Below are positions 26,948 to 35,369 of a stretch of DNA of 64,000 nt, in pieces. The stretch is from Alphaproteobacteria bacterium (GTDB lineage Bacteria > Pseudomonadota > Alphaproteobacteria > Caulobacterales > Maricaulaceae). Numbering within the stretch: position 1 is the stretch's first letter; the number at the start of each line of letters is the position of its first letter. Under the pieces are notes generated by a model, which made no database searches, was not told the DNA's origin, and saw only the letters and a list, made by a program, of their open reading frames with translations. Where the stretch lies: NCBI GenBank assembly GCA_024278855.1, contig JAJRSJ010000006.1:1-64000 (forward strand). Reading direction: 5' to 3'. The position numbers were made by a program, and so were the translations under genes.

Positions 26948-27319
26948 ATGACAAACCCGTCAACAAAAATCATCATCAAAGGCTTGGAAGTGCTTGCCTC
27001 CATTGGCGTGCATCCCCATGAGCATGAAAGCACCCAGCCTATAATTATTGACATTGAACTGGATATGGGGGCTATGCCGACCCCCGAAGATGACCGGTTG
27101 GAGGAAACTTTGGACTATGCATTGGTCGCAGATAAAGCGGCGGAGCTGGCCCAAGAGGCCCATGTGCAATTGGTCGAAACCCTGGCCGGGCGTATTGCAA
27201 AATGGGCACTCACCGCCGACGCACGTGTACAAGTTTGCAGCGTGCGGATTGCCAAGCCCCATGCCTTGATCAATGCACAGACGGCGGGCGTGGAATATAT
27301 TTTACAGCGTGATGGGTAA
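26948..27319 (+). CDS. folB: dihydroneopterin aldolase
   Basis: A 123-residue FolB-type enzyme (tunnelling-fold), which cleaves 7,8-dihydroneopterin to 6-hydroxymethyl-dihydropterin and glycolaldehyde in folate synthesis. Seen: KGLEVLASIGVHPHEHES near the N-terminus, DYALVADKAAEL, and the active-site VETLAGRIAKWAL with the conserved Glu, then VRIAKPHAL. Length is typical. It begins two bases after the frameshifted FolM-like reductase and overlaps uvrC by eight bases, so all three are probably on one transcript. Confidence 0.93.
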   Translation: MTNPSTKIIIKGLEVLASIGVHPHEHESTQPIIIDIELDMGAMPTPEDDRLEETLDYALVADKAAELAQEAHVQLVETLAGRIAKWALTADARVQVCSVRIAKPHALINAQTAGVEYILQRDG

Positions 27320-29171
27320 ATCTGAAAAAACAGGCGCGGAGATTATTGCCGCCTATGTCAAAACCCTGCCCGGCAAGCCCGGCGTCTACCGCATGATCAA
27401 TGAGACCGGCGAGCTACTCTATATCGGCAAGGCCAAACATTTAAAAAAACGCGTCACCGCCTACACCAAATATGACCGCCATTCTATCCGCATCAAACGG
27501 ATGATCAGAGCGACAAAAACAATGGAATTTGTGGTCACTGGCAGCGAGACCGAAGCCCTCTTGCTTGAAGCCAGTTTGATCAAGCGTCTCAAGCCGCGCT
27601 ATAATATCTTGCTGCGCGACGACAAAAGCTTCCCCTATATCCTGATGCGCACCGACCACGAGGCAGCGCAACTGATGAAACACCGAGGCAAGCGTAATAA
27701 ACCCGGCGAATATTACGGCCCGTTCGCCTCCGCCGGGGCGGTCAACCGCACGCTTGATACATTGCAACGAGCCTTTCGCTTGCGCACCTGCTCCGACAGT
27801 GTTTACGCAGGCCGTTCGCGACCTTGCATGTTATATCAGATCAAGCGCTGTGCGGCACCATGTACCGGGGAAATTAGCCTTGAAGACTATACACAGCTCA
27901 ACCAGGATGCTTCGGACTTTCTTTCGGGCCGCTCACAAATCTTGCAAAAACGCCTACAAACCCGCATGGAAAACGCCTCTAAGGCTCTGCACTTTGAGAC
28001 CGCCGCCGAAATTCGTGACCGGATTAGAGCTCTGGCTTTTGTCAGCACGGGTAAAACGCATTTATCCCCCAAAACCTTCAAAGAAGCAGATATTGCGGTC
28101 ATTCATAAGGACGGGGGTCAAGCTTGCGTGCAGGTGTTTTTCTTTCGCGCCGGACAAAATTGGGGGGCCAATGCCTATTTCCCCCGCCACGCAAAAGACC
28201 AGGATAGTGCGGACATATTAGACGCATTTTTGGCACAATTTTACACGGGTAAACCTATCCCCAAACAACTTTTCGTCAATATTGATCTGCCCAACAAAAC
28301 CCTGCTAGAGGCAGCGCTCAGCGAACAACGTGCGGCGGGCTTTCGTATTTTTAAGCCTAAACGCGGCGAAAAATTTAAACTGGTCGAACTAGCCCGGCGC
28401 AATGCCTCTGAAGCTTTGGCCCGAAAAATGGCCGAAACCGCATCCCAGAACAAACTCTTGACCGGACTGGCGGACGCACTTGATTTGCCCGACATCCCCG
28501 AGCGTATTGAGGTCTATGACAATAGCCATATTCAGGGCAGCCATGCGGTTGGTGCATTTATTGTCGCGGGGGTTGAAGGGTTTTTACGCCGCGAATACCG
28601 GACATTCAACATCAAGGATTTAAGCACCGAGCCGGGCGATGATTACGCCATGATGGCTGAAGTCATGCGCAGACGCTTCTCGCGCTTGCTCAAGGAAGAC
28701 GACCATAAAGCAAATAATTTGGCGTGGCCGGATTTGGTGTTAGTAGACGGCGGCAAAGGACAACTCTCCGCCGTCGCTCATGTCTTGGAAGATTTGGGCG
28801 TATCGGAGCGCACGACCCTGGTCGCTATAGCCAAAGGCCCGGACAGACATGCCGGACGCGAGACCTTTCATATGCTCGGGCGGGCCGAATTTACTTTGCC
28901 AACGCGCACCCCGGTTTTGTATTATCTCCAGCGCCTACGCGACGAAGCCCACCGCTTTGCCATGGGAACCCACAGAGCAAAACGTAAAAAACAGATGCAC
29001 ACTAGCCCGCTTGATGCTATTGAGGGAATCGGACCAGGCAGAAAAAAGGCATTATTAGCCTGGTTTGGGTCTGCCAAGGCGGTGGCAAGTGCAACGCGAG
29101 AAGACTTGGCCAAAATAGATGGGATCAGCAAGCAACTTGCGAGGAGTATTCATGACCACTTCAACGAATGA
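27312..29171 (+). CDS. uvrC: excinuclease ABC subunit C
   Basis: A 619-residue UvrC. In order: GIY-YIG nuclease (PGVYRMI..LLYIGKAKHLKKRV, about residues 20-45) for the 3' incision, the UVR domain (ALHFETAAEIRDRIRAL, about 220) that contacts UvrB, the RNase H-like 5' nuclease core (ERIEVYDNSHIQGSHAVGA and LVLVDGGKGQLS, Asp residues present) and a C-terminal helix-hairpin-helix pair (IEGIGPGRKKALL, IDGISKQLARSI). The ATG at 27312 overlaps the folB stop; a start 39 bases earlier lies deeper in folB and is less likely. The next gene, a CDP-alcohol phosphatidyltransferase, overlaps the uvrC end by 20 bases. Confidence 0.95.
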   Translation: MGKSEKTGAEIIAAYVKTLPGKPGVYRMINETGELLYIGKAKHLKKRVTAYTKYDRHSIRIKRMIRATKTMEFVVTGSETEALLLEASLIKRLKPRYNILLRDDKSFPYILMRTDHEAAQLMKHRGKRNKPGEYYGPFASAGAVNRTLDTLQRAFRLRTCSDSVYAGRSRPCMLYQIKRCAAPCTGEISLEDYTQLNQDASDFLSGRSQILQKRLQTRMENASKALHFETAAEIRDRIRALAFVSTGKTHLSPKTFKEADIAVIHKDGGQACVQVFFFRAGQNWGANAYFPRHAKDQDSADILDAFLAQFYTGKPIPKQLFVNIDLPNKTLLEAALSEQRAAGFRIFKPKRGEKFKLVELARRNASEALARKMAETASQNKLLTGLADALDLPDIPERIEVYDNSHIQGSHAVGAFIVAGVEGFLRREYRTFNIKDLSTEPGDDYAMMAEVMRRRFSRLLKEDDHKANNLAWPDLVLVDGGKGQLSAVAHVLEDLGVSERTTLVAIAKGPDRHAGRETFHMLGRAEFTLPTRTPVLYYLQRLRDEAHRFAMGTHRAKRKKQMHTSPLDAIEGIGPGRKKALLAWFGSAKAVASATREDLAKIDGISKQLARSIHDHFNE

Positions 29172-29895
29172 CAGTGAAGCAGTAAAACGGGAGACTTTAA
29201 AACGAGAAGCTTTAAAACGGGAAGCGGGCGGCGCATTTGCAGATGGTTTGACACTGGTGCGGGTGCTGCTGACGCCAATAATTATGTTTGTAATCATCAA
29301 GGCTTGGTCGGGAGACGCTAGCGGTCTTGAAGGCGGGACGCCACTGAATATACTGAATATCAAACTGGTTTTTCTAGCGTCTTTCTTGTTTGTCGTTGCC
29401 GCCGTCACCGATTTTTTGGACGATTATTTTGGCGGCAATGCGCAAACCAGTGAGCGACAATTCGGGTGGATCGACGATATAGCTGATAGCCTTCTGATCG
29501 GCGGGACCTTGCTAGCCCTGTTGTGGGTAACCAACAAAGCCGGGTTGCTAAGCTGGACATTTGCAATACCTGCCGCCGCTTTCATTGGCCGCGATATTAT
29601 TTTGGCACTTGTTAAAGGGTTTGAAATGTCCAAATACGGCCTAGTCGAAACCCGCCTCGGCGATATTAAAAGCGCTCTGGCCATGCTCGGAACTTGTATA
29701 TTGGTCGCCGCCCCGTGGTTGTCCAATCTGGTTGATAACTGGCGCGCTACCAACGCCGAAGACATGTTAAGCGTCTACGGCGCCGCCAGTACCTGGGTAT
29801 GGAATGCCGGGCTTGCTATCTTGTGGGGCGCGGCGATCTTGGCGCTGGTAACGGGGTGGAAAGTGCTAACTCGCACAGCAGCCAAACATGACTAG
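29152..29895 (+). CDS. CDP-alcohol phosphatidyltransferase homologue with altered signature (PgsA position)
   Basis: A 247-residue membrane protein whose position after uvrC is that of pgsA in many Alphaproteobacteria. It has the N-terminal LTLVRVLLTPIIMF helix of the family and several membrane segments, but the CDP-alcohol signature D-x2-D-G-x2-A-R..G-x3-D-x3-D reads D-FLD-D-YF-GG..FG-WIDDIAD: the four aspartates remain, while the Gly, Ala and Arg are replaced and the second Gly is shifted by one. It may have changed substrate or lost activity. The N-terminus carries a short repeat (KRETLKREALKREAGG). GAGGAG precedes the ATG. A canonical family member lies at 31452-32000. Confidence 0.8.
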   Translation: MTTSTNDSEAVKRETLKREALKREAGGAFADGLTLVRVLLTPIIMFVIIKAWSGDASGLEGGTPLNILNIKLVFLASFLFVVAAVTDFLDDYFGGNAQTSERQFGWIDDIADSLLIGGTLLALLWVTNKAGLLSWTFAIPAAAFIGRDIILALVKGFEMSKYGLVETRLGDIKSALAMLGTCILVAAPWLSNLVDNWRATNAEDMLSVYGAASTWVWNAGLAILWGAAILALVTGWKVLTRTAAKHD

Positions 29896-30688
29896 ACTAT
29901 TTATGGCCGCCAACAATTCGAGTGGGGTTTCTGAAACCGGGCTAACATATTTTTTACTTGATGATTTGTGGTCTATGAGTTTAACTGCTGGCCTGTGGTT
30001 AATAGCCTCGATAATTGTGTGGGCGTTACAAAATAGGCGCAATAAACGCGCCACTGATGTTATCAGAGATTATACCCGGACGGAATATTTTTTGCTAAAG
30101 CACAACAAGATTACGACGGACGACATGCTTACCTATCACGGCAATGTCAATTGGGCCAATTATGCCGGGTTTTCGTTCACTGCACTTTTCGTTTCGATCT
30201 CTCTCATCAAGGTTGAGGGAAAGGTAGGTGAATTATTGTCAAAAGAGATTATTGCCATGTCAATTCTCTTGACATCTGCAGTTATTATGGCCCTCGTTGA
30301 CCGAATTTTTACCAATAACCTCAGCAAATTTGTCCCTATAAATACACGGTTTAGGGTTACAAACTTATGTGTTACATGGGGCGTGATAGCTTTTTTCCTG
30401 AATTTGCTTGCCATTGCTATATATTTTTCCAAATTTCACCCATGGTATGCACCTGCGGTCGTTTCCATATTATTTGTCGGCGCGTATTTGGCTGGACGAA
30501 CACGTTCTATACCTTTTGCAGATATTAAAGAGGCATATGATTTAAGCGAAGAAGAAGTCGTGGAAATTAAACGGGTATTAAAAGCAAAAAAAAATCCTTG
30601 GATGGCAAATACGACAAGTAAAAAAGCAGCAAAGGACAAAAAAATATTAGTAATAAAAAAAAAGAAAAGTGTGAAGAAAGTGAAATGA
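29888..30688 (+). CDS. membrane protein of unknown function with Lys-rich tail
   Basis: A 266-residue protein with about five hydrophobic segments (near residues 30-48, 90-108, 122-140, 163-183 and 188-205), a cytoplasmic-looking charged domain (ADIKEAYDLSEEEVVEIKRVL) and a strongly basic C-terminal tail (KKAAKDKK..KKKKSVKKVK). No known family was recognised. The start overlaps the upstream gene by eight bases; an ATG at 29903 is an alternative. The end overlaps the HAD gene by four bases (ATGA). Base composition turns AT-rich here. Its placement among lipid-headgroup-type enzymes suggests a membrane role, which is inference. Confidence 0.7.
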   Translation: MTRLFMAANNSSGVSETGLTYFLLDDLWSMSLTAGLWLIASIIVWALQNRRNKRATDVIRDYTRTEYFLLKHNKITTDDMLTYHGNVNWANYAGFSFTALFVSISLIKVEGKVGELLSKEIIAMSILLTSAVIMALVDRIFTNNLSKFVPINTRFRVTNLCVTWGVIAFFLNLLAIAIYFSKFHPWYAPAVVSILFVGAYLAGRTRSIPFADIKEAYDLSEEEVVEIKRVLKAKKNPWMANTTSKKAAKDKKILVIKKKKSVKKVK

Positions 30689-31455
30689 TCAAACGACATT
30701 ACAAAGCTATCCTCTTTGATATTGATGATACAATAACAACGGACGGTGTACTGCCCGCCGCCAGTTACACTGCGCTAGAACGGCTTAAACAGGCCGGGTA
30801 TCTGATGATCCCGGTGACAGGCCGCCCGGCGGGTTGGTGTGATATGATTGCCCGGTTTTGGCCAATTGATGCCGTGGTTGGTGAGAATGGTGCCTTTTAT
30901 TTCAAATATGACCACACGGTCAAAAAATTAAAAAAAATCTATGCCAAAGGGCTTTGCCTAAAAACCGCGCAAGCCGAACACCAACAGATCGAAGCGATTA
31001 TTTCAGAAATGTTTCCCGCGACGCGCATATCTCGTGACCAACCATACCGCGACATTGATATTGCTTTTGATTTCGCCGAAGACATTGTGCCGCCCATGCC
31101 TATGGGCGACGTTATCAAGATGCGAAAAGCGTTAGAAAATATGGGTCTCACTGCAAAAATTAGTTCTATTCATGTTAACGCATGGCGGGGCAAGCATGAC
31201 AAATTGACGACGGCAAAAAAACTAATGTGGGACGAGTATCAAATTTCTGGGAAAACCCTTAAATCAGACTGTCTTTATGTGGGCGATTCGCCGAATGACG
31301 AACCTATGTTCGCATTTTTCGATCATTCCGTTGGCGTCAGAAATGTTATGGACTTTTGGGAGCAACTCAAGCACAAACCAAGCTATGTAACAAAAAACCG
31401 TTCAGGAGACGGTTTTGTTGAATTGAGTAAACACCTGCTAGAAAAGAAAACATGA
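30685..31455 (+). CDS. HAD-superfamily (IIB/Cof-like) phosphatase
   Basis: A 256-residue HAD hydrolase. Motif I is AILFDIDDTITTDG with the nucleophile Asp and general-acid Asp (about residues 11-13), motif II is the IPVTGRPAG segment, and motif IV is YVGDSPNDEPMF near the C-terminus. A cap inserted between motifs II and IV (about residues 80-190) fits the C2B/Cof type, as in sugar-phosphate, sucrose-phosphate or mannosyl-3-phosphoglycerate phosphatases. Coupled by ATGA overlaps to both neighbours, it may dephosphorylate a sugar or polyol phosphate, or a lipid-phosphate product of the CDP-alcohol phosphatidyltransferase that follows. The substrate is not evident. Confidence 0.85.
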   Translation: MIKRHYKAILFDIDDTITTDGVLPAASYTALERLKQAGYLMIPVTGRPAGWCDMIARFWPIDAVVGENGAFYFKYDHTVKKLKKIYAKGLCLKTAQAEHQQIEAIISEMFPATRISRDQPYRDIDIAFDFAEDIVPPMPMGDVIKMRKALENMGLTAKISSIHVNAWRGKHDKLTTAKKLMWDEYQISGKTLKSDCLYVGDSPNDEPMFAFFDHSVGVRNVMDFWEQLKHKPSYVTKNRSGDGFVELSKHLLEKKT

Positions 31456-32000
31456 AACAATTAGCCAATTTAGTCACCATCAGCCGCGCACCTATCGGGA
31501 TCGCGGTTGCCCTACTCATCCAAAATCCGACCCCGACCAATCTATGGATATGTCTGGGCCTGGTCATAGTGGCTGAAATCACCGATTTCGCGGACGGCAC
31601 AATCGCCCGCAAAATGAACGCGGTTAGTGCCATAGGCAAAGCCCTCGACCCGCTCTGTGACAGCCTCTACCGCCTGTCTGTATTTGTCGGCATGACCATG
31701 GCTGGCTGGATCAGTTTACCCTTGTTGTTCATATTCCTGTTTCGTGATATTATAGTCGCCTACGCACGTATATTCGCGGCTCAAAACAATGTCGATGTGG
31801 CGGCAAGATTAAGCGGTAAATTAAAGGCAATATTTCAGGGTGTGGCGCAAATCGGCATGATCACAGCCGCCCTGCTCAGCGCCGTTAAGCTCGGCGTAAA
31901 CTACAAAATGATTGCGGACGCACTCATGTATTTAGCCGCATTAGTAACATTTGTTTCCGCAATAGATTATGCCTATAATCTAACAAAGAAACAAACCTGA
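31452..32000 (+). CDS. CDP-alcohol phosphatidyltransferase, canonical signature
   Basis: A 182-residue integral membrane enzyme. The complete family signature is present: D-FA-D-G-TI-A-R-KMNAVSAI-G-KAL-D-PLC-D at about residues 51-74, with all four metal/catalytic aspartates, so it should transfer a phosphatidyl group from CDP-diacylglycerol, or a similar group, to an alcohol. Length fits PgsA or phosphatidylinositol-phosphate synthase-like members. The acceptor alcohol is unknown. It overlaps the HAD gene by ATGA and the GDPD-like gene follows five bases later. Having this canonical enzyme near a homologue with an altered signature at 29152-29895 is notable. Confidence 0.88.
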   Translation: MKQLANLVTISRAPIGIAVALLIQNPTPTNLWICLGLVIVAEITDFADGTIARKMNAVSAIGKALDPLCDSLYRLSVFVGMTMAGWISLPLLFIFLFRDIIVAYARIFAAQNNVDVAARLSGKLKAIFQGVAQIGMITAALLSAVKLGVNYKMIADALMYLAALVTFVSAIDYAYNLTKKQT

Positions 32001-32005
32001 ATATA

Positions 32006-32782
32006 ATGATCGCAAAATTTCCAGAGCCTTTATTAGAGCAATTCGGCATCATTCATCATAAAGCCTTAAACACCAGAAAAAATTTGAAAAAAGCTGTGGA
32101 CGTTGCGGCACAGTATGGTGACCAGCTGCATATATTTGAAGGCGATCTATGTTGGTATTTTAATGAAGCAACCGGGAAATTTGATTTCTATTTTTTCCAC
32201 CCCAACATAGGCTTTGACCGTCTTTCTGCTAAAAAAGTCGCTAAATATAGAAAATCTGGTGCAGTTATTACTTTGGAAGATGCTATTTCAGCCGTCCCAG
32301 AAAAAGTACTGTTAATTATTGAGTTAAAAGTAGGTACAGGCGATTTGTCAAAATGCTTTGACCAGTTAATTGTCGAGCTACAAGCCAATTTTTCAGGGCG
32401 GTTTTGGATTGATACATTCTCAAAATCACAATTAGAGATGATCTACGCCAAAGACAAATCCATACCACTGAGCATACACACCGAACGTATAATAGGTAAT
32501 CGTTTATTGACAGTCGTTCCGGAATGGCCAACATTTTACACGACCAAGCTTTGTGATTTAGCTTGGTTAGACGGATTCAGCATCCGTCATTGGGACAATT
32601 TCTCTAGCATTACCCATGCAAGTAAATATGTCAAACGGCACAACAAAGCTCTGTTTGTTTCTCGTATTTTTACAAAAAAAAGATTGAAACATTGCCTTGC
32701 ACTCGGTGCGCAAGCTGGGTATTTTGAAACAAAAGATATACAAAAATTTATACCTATTATTCAAGCACATACAAACGCATAA
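32006..32782 (+). CDS. glycerophosphodiester phosphodiesterase-like (TIM barrel) protein
   Basis: A 258-residue protein that resembles GDPD-family phosphodiesterases: HHKALN near residue 17 in place of the usual HRG, IFEGDLCW (the E-x-D pair), FYFFHPN (second His), TLEDAISAVP and LIIELKVG (E-x-K), then WIDTFSKSQLEMI. The order matches the family, but the spacing is loose and the HRG motif is altered, so activity is not assured. No signal peptide is visible. It follows the canonical CDP-alcohol transferase by five bases and could degrade or remodel the same phosphodiester lipid. Composition is AT-rich. A sphingomyelinase D/PLC-like relative is an alternative. Confidence 0.65.
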   Translation: MIAKFPEPLLEQFGIIHHKALNTRKNLKKAVDVAAQYGDQLHIFEGDLCWYFNEATGKFDFYFFHPNIGFDRLSAKKVAKYRKSGAVITLEDAISAVPEKVLLIIELKVGTGDLSKCFDQLIVELQANFSGRFWIDTFSKSQLEMIYAKDKSIPLSIHTERIIGNRLLTVVPEWPTFYTTKLCDLAWLDGFSIRHWDNFSSITHASKYVKRHNKALFVSRIFTKKRLKHCLALGAQAGYFETKDIQKFIPIIQAHTNA

Positions 32783-32805
32783 CTCGAGCAAATTACGGAG
32801 ATGTT

Positions 32806-33663
32806 TTGAGAAAAACCATAAGTATTATTGCCCTGATAGGCTTATCTTTAATCGCTTTTCTTGTGGCTAGAAAAGAGCTGTACGCACACCCGTCCATGCA
32901 AAAGCCAGTTTGGAAAAACCTGGGTTCTACTCCAAGTGCAGCGGAAAAATATACACCCCAAGGCCTTACCTATATCAACGGGTATCTTTACCTTGCAGAA
33001 TCCCATAATGATGAGATTGGCATGGTTTACAAAATAGACCCAAGCCAGGATGTGGGTAGAATAGTTGCTTCTTTCAAGCTCCCATACGATGCCGTCCATA
33101 CGAGTGGTCTTGCGTGGGATGGTCATTATTTATGGGCCGTTGATTATGTCAGCAAAAAACTTTACCAGATTGATTTGGCCGGTTCATTAAGTTCCGGACA
33201 AGCGGTTACCAAAAATGAATATGCAACCGGCCTCGACGGACCAAGTGCAATTACAATATTTAATTGGCAACAAGATACCTATCTGGCTGTCTCGGATTTT
33301 ATGAATACGAAAAGAACCTATATCCTCAAACATGGTAGCTATAAGGCTGGTGTTTCCATTACCGAACAATCTCTCTTCTCATTTAAAAACAAGGTCTTTT
33401 CCCAGGGCTTAACGTCCGATGGCCAGTATTTATATGAGGCTACCAATAAGGTTGGCAAAGACGTGATTTACAAATTAGATTTGTGCAAGATTTTTGCCCT
33501 GAAGAATTTTGACCAAGCCGTAGTGGAAATTTATCAAGCCCCTGCGGATATGGTCGAAGATTTAGCTGTCGGAGACGGAAAAATTTGGACAAGTGACGAA
33601 AGTACATTTGCAATATATTCCACACCAATGAAGTTTAATACGACTACAAATAACTGTAAATAA
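32806..33663 (+). CDS. exported or membrane-anchored beta-propeller-like protein
   Basis: A 285-residue protein with an N-terminal hydrophobic signal or anchor (KTISIIALIGLSLIAFLVA). The rest shows repeating strand motifs typical of propellers or glutaminyl cyclase-like proteins: YTPQGLTYINGYLYLAES, SGLAWDGHYLWAVDYVSKKLYQIDL, SQGLTSDGQYLYEATN and DLAVGDGKIWTSDES. The start is a TTG at 32806, six bases after GGAG; the ATG at 32801 is out of frame and stops at once. It is the last gene of the coupled series that begins at 29152. Function unknown; ligand binding outside the inner membrane is a reasonable guess. Confidence 0.7.
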   Translation: MRKTISIIALIGLSLIAFLVARKELYAHPSMQKPVWKNLGSTPSAAEKYTPQGLTYINGYLYLAESHNDEIGMVYKIDPSQDVGRIVASFKLPYDAVHTSGLAWDGHYLWAVDYVSKKLYQIDLAGSLSSGQAVTKNEYATGLDGPSAITIFNWQQDTYLAVSDFMNTKRTYILKHGSYKAGVSITEQSLFSFKNKVFSQGLTSDGQYLYEATNKVGKDVIYKLDLCKIFALKNFDQAVVEIYQAPADMVEDLAVGDGKIWTSDESTFAIYSTPMKFNTTTNNCK

Positions 33664-33670
33664 CACCACT

Positions 33671-34542
33671 CTACAACTTCCCGCGCACCAATTTGTCATA
33701 ATCCTCGACCATATTGACCGTTAATTCGCCCGGGGTATAATTTATGTCTTCTATTGAACGAACCGGGGTGATTTCTGCGGCCGTGCCGACGATGAAACAT
33801 TCGCTAAATGTCGGAAGCTCACCGGGCCAGATATCGCGTTTATTGACTTTAATGTGCCGTTTTGCCGCTAGTTCTAACACGGCTTTGCGGGTAATTCCGT
33901 CCAGCAGAATATCATTGGTCGGGGTGTGCAGCTCTCCGTCCCGTACAAAGAAAACATGGGCACCGGTACACTCAGCTACCTGACCTCTATAATCAAGCAT
34001 GAGCGCATCATTATAACCGTCTGCTTCGGCTGCGTCTTTGGACAGAGTACAGATCATATACAAGCCCGCCCCCTTGGCCTTGCACGGGATAGTGTCCGGG
34101 GCCGGTCGGCGCCATTTGGCCATGCACAGGGTTATGCCTTCATTTTGTCGGCGAAATAATCACCCCACGACCAGACGGCAACGGCCAAATGAATTTTATT
34201 GCCTTTGCCGGCCACGCCCATCATTTCACTGCCGCGCCAGGCTATCGGACGAACATAGGCCGAACCTAGACCAGATTTTGCCAGCGTTTCCGTGCAGGCC
34301 TTGTTGATTTGCTCAACTGTGAACGGAATTTCATAACCTAATAGATTGGCCGAGTTTAGCAGTCTTTGGCTATGAGCATTTAGCTCAAAAATCTCGCCGT
34401 CATAAGCCCGGTCACCCTCGAACACACCAGAGCCGTAATGCAGGGAATGGGTCAGCACATGCACTTTGGCGGCGCGCCAGTCAACAAATTCCCCGTCCAT
34501 CCAAATATGCCCGTCCCGGTCATGATATGGTGCGCTTTGCAT
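33671..34542 (-). pseudogene. ilvE: branched-chain amino acid aminotransferase, frameshifted
   Basis: A class IV PLP-dependent aminotransferase read in two frames. The first part (34542-34132) runs MQSAPYHDRDGHIWMDGEFV..HYGSGVFEGDRAY..WSWGDYFADKMKA-stop. The second (to 33671) continues as ITLCMAKWRRPAPDTIP, with the presumed PLP lysine in CKAKGAGLYM and the VAECTGAHVFFV segment. One extra A or G in the AAGG at about 34137-34140 would read DKMKGITLCMAKWRR and restore about 290 residues. IlvE makes valine, leucine and isoleucine, so a dead gene would be surprising unless another copy exists; an assembly error is likely. GGAGA precedes the ATG at 34542. Its place beside a PetR-like regulator is common in Alphaproteobacteria. 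Confidence 0.88.
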
Positions 34543-34658
34543 TGCAATCTCCACAAACAAATGTTTACAATTTTTGGAAAAGTTTTCTCCCAAAATATTT
34601 TGTGGACGATATACTGTCAATTCATCGGGTCAACACCAATTACAAGGCTAGAGGCAAA

Positions 34659-35369
34659 ATGGCACAAAAGCCGAAACAAAACGACTTTACAGACGCCCAT
34701 CTTTTGGTGGTTGATGACGATGACCGTATTCGCAGCTTGCTCAAACGGTTTTTAGGCAAAAACGGGTTTCGCGTCTCCCCCGCGCAAGACGCGAAAGCGG
34801 CACGCAATTTGATGTCTGTGCTGACTTTTGACTTGCTGGTACTTGATGTGATGATGCCGGGCGAGGACGGGTTTGCTTTGACCAAAGCCTTGCGCAAGGT
34901 TGACAATATACCGATCATATTGCTGACCGCAAAGGGGGAGGCGCATCAACGCATTGAAGGCTTGAGCCTGGGGGCTGATGATTATCTGGCCAAGCCGTTC
35001 GAACCTGAAGAATTAGTGTTGCGCATTAGATCAATACTCAAACGCCAGGCTACCCGGCCACGCCAGCGTAAAATTCGTTTCGGCGCATTTTTGTTTGATA
35101 TTGACCGCCAAATACTCAACCATGCCGGCCAACACCTGCATTTAACCACCGGCGAAACCGCATTGCTCATGACCCTGTCTAACCGCGCCGGGCAAGCGGT
35201 AAGCCGCCGCGCACTGGCCGAGCAAATCAAAGCTAAAAGTGAAAGAGCGGTTGATGTGCAGATCACACGGCTTAGACGTAAATTGGAAATTAACCCATCT
35301 ACCCCGGTGTTTCTAATTACAGTCCGCAATCGTGGCTATTGCCTGCAAGCGGAGCCAATCGGTGGATAA
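34659..35369 (+). CDS. OmpR-family response regulator, PetR-like
   Basis: A 236-residue response regulator. The receiver domain shows the acidic cluster VVDDDDRIR, the phospho-acceptor LLVLDVMMPGEDGF (Asp about 63), the TAK switch segment ILLTAKGEAH and GADDYLAKPFEPEEL. The C-terminal winged-helix DNA-binding domain contains LTTGETALL, DVQITRLRRKLE and the terminal hairpin RNRGYCLQ. AGAGGC before the ATG at 34659 decides the start; earlier in-frame ATGs overlap the ilvE promoter. The gene sits divergent to ilvE and overlaps the following kinase, an arrangement resembling petR loci. Target genes are unknown. Confidence 0.9.
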   Translation: MAQKPKQNDFTDAHLLVVDDDDRIRSLLKRFLGKNGFRVSPAQDAKAARNLMSVLTFDLLVLDVMMPGEDGFALTKALRKVDNIPIILLTAKGEAHQRIEGLSLGADDYLAKPFEPEELVLRIRSILKRQATRPRQRKIRFGAFLFDIDRQILNHAGQHLHLTTGETALLMTLSNRAGQAVSRRALAEQIKAKSERAVDVQITRLRRKLEINPSTPVFLITVRNRGYCLQAEPIGG

